DNA from: Macropodus opercularis
Lineage: Eukaryota; Chordata; Actinopteri; Anabantiformes; Osphronemidae
Length of the DNA: 64,000 nucleotides
Reading direction: 5' to 3'
Assembly: GCA_030770545.1 (NCBI GenBank)
Contig: JAUCMP010000028.1
Span: 14,961,501-15,025,500, forward strand
The notes beneath the pieces are model-generated. The model was not told the DNA's origin, did not search any database, and saw only the letters and a list, made by a program, of their open reading frames with translations. This document shows, piece by piece, positions 59,001 to 64,000 of this stretch. Both the position numbers and the translations under genes were made by a program. Every line of letters starts with the position of its first letter. Positions within the stretch are counted from its first letter, which is position 1.

Positions 59001-61095
59001 GAATGAACAGCCCTGTCAACTTGCTCCGTGGGTCGGGGGGGCTTTCAGGATGAAGAAGGAACGGAACCGTGGACGCACATACAGCACGTGGCTCATCTCC
59101 AGTCAGGTTTCCGAGGACGTGGTTAGTGCACCTCGCTGTGGTCCACACACACACACACACAGGCTGAATGAGTAAAACTGGGGGAGGGCACAGCCGAGCG
59201 TAATGACTCTCCAGGTAATGTGTATATATGTATTTCCCCCGTCTCCCATCCTTGGCGAACTGCATGGATTTTAAAATGATGCTTTGAATTCACGAGAGGC
59301 TCCAGAGAGAAGAATCGAGGGCCGTGGCTACTGCAGTTATTATGTATAGTGGGTTTCATTCATGTCTGCATTTCAGCACGTGGAGCTTTTAATGCTCATC
59401 CTGTGAATCTCCACTTGCTTACGACAGGGGATTCAGAACAACGTGTCAACCAACAGACCACTGGATGCTACTTCATGTGTTTCATCGGCTTCATAGACGC
59501 CTGTGCTAACACGCTATACATGCTGTATGTTTAAACGCTGTTATGTAGTTGACCTCATCGCTGGAACAAGAGGCCTTCAACAATATCAATAGAACCGCAT
59601 CTCAGCAAAGACAAACATCCACAGTAGCTGAGGCAAAACAGGCTCATCCACATGATTTAATGGGATGTTGAACTGAGCAAATTTGATGTGGTTCAGTGGC
59701 TGGTGAGGGACGCGAGCATTGTTTTTTATTTGACATGGAGTTTATATATGATTAGTTACGTAATGGCCTCCCTAGAGCGGGTGAATGGCAGTTCAACTGT
59801 GAATAAATACTGTATATGACGCTGCCAACATATTCAGACTAAACTAAATGTTAAATGTTGTGAAGAAACGTTGATATCCCACCGAATAGCTGATTTCATT
59901 CTGAGGAGCCTGGCTGGTAAACCAATTACTCAAATGGTTGTTCACTGTAAGATAAGCACATCAGGCCATTTCTGGCTGACTCACTGGACAATGACCATGT
60001 CTTAAAAACTAAGTACAGCATAGCTCATATAAGGCACCAGCAAATTTATATGCAGTAATTAGTTTTTGTAGCAGTACTTAATCTGGAAACTGTTACATTA
60101 TTGGATAATAACATTAACTAAAATAAGGTTATGATTTTCCATGTGCTGGGTGAGTGAGGCTGCAGCCATAGGTCAAACTCAGTGTCCCTGTGTGACCATG
60201 GCACCACCGAGCTGCGAAAATACACACTACACCTCTGGTAATGTTTAAATATCATACTTTTACAATCGTCTACAGTATGAAGTCACCACAGCACAAGCAA
60301 AGTTGTGTCTCATAAGATGAACTTTTCAGCAGCTGTCTTTCTCTGGCTACACTGACGCAATCCTGTCTGAATATGTGAGGTCAAAGGTTAATGAAATTCC
60401 TGCGTCCAGTTGAATAGTCACTTAGGTAATATACTGTGCTCCATCCAAACCAGGCATAAATCACAGCAACTTAATAAATGCAGGAATAATGACGAGACGT
60501 CCGGCGAAGACGTTTACTTGCAGACCTCATCCTGTTTTAATAGCTGCGGTGTAAAACAGAAAGACGTCAGTTAGCATTTAAATGGAGATGCATCACAGCC
60601 TGCGCACGGAGCTTCCCATCACGCCTCCCTTCGCTCTCGCTTCTTTTAGATATCAAATGAATTTTCTGCACTGCTGATTTCCAGGTCCGCAGGAAACGTT
60701 TACTTAGTATTTTATCCAAAGGTATCAAGGCATATTATATTAATATATACTATGGATTATTCCAAATATCAAGGCCCTTGCAAAAATAAGCAGCATGTTC
60801 TACAAGCAGCACTGCGCAGTAGGAGTCATAACCAAGTGTGAAGGAGAAACGCTGATGTTTTTCATTTGTGTTGTGCTTTTTTCGTTTCAGTTTGGGATTT
60901 TGCCATGAGTGGAGTTAAACATAACTTGTTTCAGCAAAACAGGCTCCACCTGAAAACTGGAAATATCTTTGGTTTTACTCATATATTCTCTGAACATTCA
61001 ACACTGTTTAAAATCTTGTTTCACACATACAAAGTGCACGTGTGAAACAGCATCTCGTGTCTCCTGCCTCCACCCTGACAGTGTTTTATTATGAT
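56041..61095. other. Mostly unique non-coding sequence, no gene seen
   Basis: Includes the open-frame overlap at 57.66-58.20 kb (a 176-codon minus-strand frame against a 71-codon plus-strand frame), neither with a recognised domain. A block at 59.88-60.12 kb (GCAGTAATTAGTTTTTG, CATTATTGGATAAT) looks enhancer-like. Perfect octamer ATTTGCAT at 58619-58626. Confidence 0.55.
59143..59161. repeat. Short CA microsatellite
   Basis: About nine CA units. Confidence 0.85.
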
Positions 61096-61099
61096 CTAG

Positions 61100-61112
61100 T
61101 GCCCCCTACAGG
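61100..61112 (-). promoter_or_regulatory. CTCF-type motif
   Basis: On the minus strand CCTGTAGGGGGCA, followed by CTAG, matches the CTCF core CCASYAGRKGGCR at 12 of 13 positions. This is the strongest of the CTCF-like motifs seen in the window. Confidence 0.5.
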
Positions 61113-62046
61113 AGTTAGCGCTTTACTGCAGCTCAGCGTCTCAAGTAGAGTTAACTTAAAATTCAATACGACAATAGTTGAAGTTGGGTGTTATTTTAAT
61201 GAAGAGATTTGATTTTTTTCATTCTGTGCCTTAACAACAGACGCATAAACAAGCTACTGTTGTAAGTGGACCAGCCAGGAAACTGCAGGCAGATATAGTG
61301 GGTTCCATCAGAGCTGGGTGATCATAGTGTTCAGACAGTATGACGTATGCATGTTGTCGCTCTAGCTCTATGAAATCCTGCATGGTGTACACCGCAGCCC
61401 TTCCTTTCCAGAGAGGTCACTGTAAATGTTTAGCTGAGATCTCAGGCTGGGGAGGAAGCCAGTGGGTCGGACAAGAGACAAAATGTTTTATATTTCTGCA
61501 GGATTATGGGGAAGTGGAAGCCACGCACACGTTTTATTTGAGTGATGATACATGTTCTGCGTCTCGTGGCCGGACTTCAATGCTCCATCAAAAAATCCAC
61601 ATCAAACTTTCTGCAGTTCTGCTGAGCAACTGTGAAGAGTGCTGCACCGGCAGGAAAACTGCCCTTGAGGGCTAATTAATTTCCAAGCTGACGAAAAGCG
61701 AACATTGCACAGTGCTAATCTCTCAAATGCGCCATAAAGGGATTAAGACACTGAGGTTCCTTCGCTACACAAATTATTGTAGTAATGTGACTTGCAACAA
61801 TAATATATTAGGTAGTATTAAGAGTTTAACACATATCCAGTGCTGACAAACACATGAACTCTTTACTGCCCATTGTTCCATGTAAGGTTCATTTATACTC
61901 ATTTAAAACCGACTCAAGGTTTGCAATAAACACGTTTGTATACGGTTGTGAAAATTTTAAGGTAACTGCTCTGGGAAACGAACCCTGCACTTCACTCTGT
62001 CCTGTAGCAGCTGAAACACCTTGGAGAAGCTTTGTTTGGGCGATGG

Positions 62047-62059
62047 CACCATCTAGTGG
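62047..62059 (-). promoter_or_regulatory. CTCF-type motif
   Basis: On the minus strand CCACTAGATGGTG matches CCASYAGRKGGCR at 12 of 13 positions, with T in place of C at position 12. Confidence 0.4.
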
Positions 62060-63189
62060 ACGTTGGAAGCAAATGATATGAATGTACAGCAATGTTCCCT
62101 TGCAAGGTGCAAACTAGATTAAAGTACTAATTCATGAATAGATCATTGTTCATTGAAAAACATGTTGTGTATGAAATGGATTGTCTTACAAACTAGGAAA
62201 CTACTAACTAGCTCTGACCAGTAAATCTGCTGAAACAGCAGATGGACCTCTTTGCACAGATCCCATGGTTACAATAAAAGAGTTTTAATATTTCAAAACA
62301 TAATAAAACAACGTTTAACCATGTTCACATTGATACAAACATAAACTCACAGCAAAGGCAGGAAATCAAACAATGTGATGACAAAACCAGAAAATCACTG
62401 TGAAAGGAGGAAACCAGATTGACCAGTGAAGGAACAAACCCATAGGTTTGATGCTGACGACGCTGACGACGCTCAGGGAACAGCGGAGCGTTGGTGGATA
62501 CCTCGTGTTTAAAGCGTAGTCCAGACAGCAGGCAGGGTTGAGTACAGCCTTCAGGTGGCACCACTCCCTCAAGGCCCGTCGCTGTCTGTGGCGCGTGGGG
62601 TTTGGTAATGGACTGATCAGATCACCAGCATCCTCACTGAGGCCCTGTCGGCATCATGTCGACCTCCAGCATAGGTAACAAACATTACAGCAGCATTTTA
62701 GGTGAAACTGCAGGGATAAAAAGGAGGTAAACACAAACACGTAAGTGCACTTAAGTGAGGCTGGCATCGCATCTCAAACGATCAAATAATCAGACAAACA
62801 AAACGCTTTTCAGCTCTGGCAAACGACAACAGAGAAACACGAGGAACCTTATTTCAGCCAAACTCAGACAGGACGTCAGTACCACTGTTGAGTGGCAGCT
62901 TCGTAACAGTAACACACACTGTCCATGTTTATCTCCATCCTTTGTTTCCTTAGGCTAATTAAACATGCTGCCACTCATCCATTTTAATAGTGAAATTCAG
63001 TTTATGGTAAAATACTGAAAGTTCTTACCGCCATCGTGGCTGAAACCTTGACTGTACAGACATTGATCATCTCTTGGATAAATCCTACAGATGGCTTCTC
63101 CTTCTTTCCAGTGTACGCTGCACAGGATCTGATTAAACAGTCAGTTGGTATAATTGAGTGAATTAAGCGGGACTCTTGCTAAATGGGAT

Positions 63190-63202
63190 CCACTAGATGG
63201 GC
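63190..63202 (+). promoter_or_regulatory. CTCF-type motif
   Basis: CCACTAGATGGGC matches CCASYAGRKGGCR at 11 of 13 positions. It points the opposite way to the two motifs on its left. Confidence 0.3.
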
Positions 63203-63339
63203 AGACAGACGCAAGACAGGCAGACGCTGGTCTGGGGTCAACAACTGTAACACAGAACATGATGAGATGAGAGAAAAGGGAGCCGAGCAGGGGAGCAACG
63301 AGAGAGGTGAGGAGGGCTCAGGGAGACGAGGAGGAGGCT

Positions 63340-63415
63340 TGTTCTGACAGCTATGCCAGGAGCTGAAACTAATGATCTGTCAGCGTCTGTGTCAGCGGGG
63401 CCTGTCGCAGCAGGT
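63340..63415. promoter_or_regulatory. Possible TALE-homeodomain site cluster
   Basis: TGACAG (63345-63350), its reverse complement CTGTCA (63377-63382) and TGTCA (63390-63394) lie within 50 bp, with ACTAATGATC between them. TGACAG is the MEIS/PREP/TGIF core, and TALE plus homeodomain cores are common in developmental enhancers. Confidence 0.3.
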
Positions 63416-64000
63416 AGAGGGAAACATGCCAGCTAGCGGAGCTACCTGGCTGCTGTCCGGCTCTCTCCCTCCAACTTAACGCAAGTAAAACATGTGACAA
63501 GTCACCAGCTGTTACATTTAGTAATGTAATCAGCCATAAGCCTTAGTTACCCACAGCCTCCACAAGCTCTGCAGCCAGGTTGCATCTTTTGCTGCCCCAT
63601 TATTCATCAGTATCTCCAGGCAGGACTGACATCCACTCAAAACATCATTAACAGCAGAGAGAGGGAGCGAGACCCACAGAAGCTACTGATACAGCAGCAA
63701 ATTGCCAGGGACCTAATTTGAATGCACGTGCGGAGTCAGAACAGTGAGCGATGGTAGTGGTGGTGCAGGATGGTTGCATCGCGGTAGCTGTGCACGGCTG
63801 CTGTCGCTCTGCTGAGGGGAGTTTGGTGGGATGGGGAGTACGATGAAGGCCGCTCAGTCCTGGAGTAATCCTGGAAACACTTCGCTTCAGTGACGTACGT
63901 GAAGTCGAGACGAGGCCTCGCTTGCATTCGAAGCACATGAGACGGCAAAAGGCAAAGTAGAGGGTCACATGTTGTGGTTTGTCTGTATCAGCTGCATCTG
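63416..64000. other. Non-coding unique sequence to the window edge
   Basis: A 106-codon minus-strand frame (63648-63968) overlaps a 70-codon frame in another register and has no domain. Nothing else supported. Confidence 0.5.

Larger units (their letters stand above)
61113..63335. other. Non-coding unique sequence holding two further CTCF-like motifs
   Basis: No gene seen. The 111-codon frame at 61340-61675 (+) has no domain. A purine-rich stretch lies at 63.26-63.34 kb. Confidence 0.55.

Overview
The window looks like nuclear DNA of a teleost fish, probably a spiny-rayed (percomorph-type) species. The basis is several interspersed-repeat fossils characteristic of teleosts: a LINE 3' UTR ending in a GGCGCTATATAAATAAA block and a TTGAA tail, a separate element ending in an ATGG-type tail, and hAT elements starting CAGTGTTTCCCA and CAGGGGTCG. 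CA/GT microsatellites and an even, moderately AT-rich composition fit this. There is no bacterial-style gene organisation, no operon, no rRNA and no CRISPR array.

No protein-coding gene or exon could be established anywhere in the 64 kb. The longest open frames (176, 155, 144 and 136 codons) lack recognisable domains, credible start contexts and splice-site framing, and most overlap equally long frames on the other strand. The window is best read as a gene desert or a very long intron.

Layout. (1) 1-9.9 kb: mostly unique sequence, one hAT-like terminus near 5.47 kb and a GT/GA microsatellite at 9.08 kb. (2) 9.9-10.2 kb: an internally deleted LINE fossil that still shows a GVPQGS-type reverse transcriptase motif. 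(3) 10.8-25 kb: several blocks that look like conserved non-coding elements (10.84, 13.54, 17.06 and 18.6 kb), with CTCF-type and RFX X-box-type sites. (4) 25.9-26.4 kb: a stop-poor patch, most likely chance. (5) 30.7-32.2 kb: an ATGG-tailed repeat, an enhancer-like block with POU motifs, a strong hairpin and a tRNA-like fossil. (6) 34.8-43.6 kb: more enhancer-like blocks and a CpG-rich promoter-like patch at 40.24-40.76 kb. (7) 43.70-46.06 kb: the most distinctive feature, about 2 kb of a nearly C-free pentanucleotide satellite (NTAGT variants) with nested higher-order repeats, including an exact 205-bp tandem duplication, split by a LINE 3' end. (8) 46-64 kb: mostly unique sequence, a 542-bp hAT MITE at 55.49-56.03 kb, and three CTCF-type motifs between 61.1 and 63.2 kb.

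With no genes, nothing here works as a pathway. If the window has a function it is probably cis-regulatory (enhancer-like blocks with RFX, POU, TALE and CTCF motifs). All motif and conservation calls were made by eye, so the enhancer-like blocks in particular are inferences that need alignment to other fish genomes.
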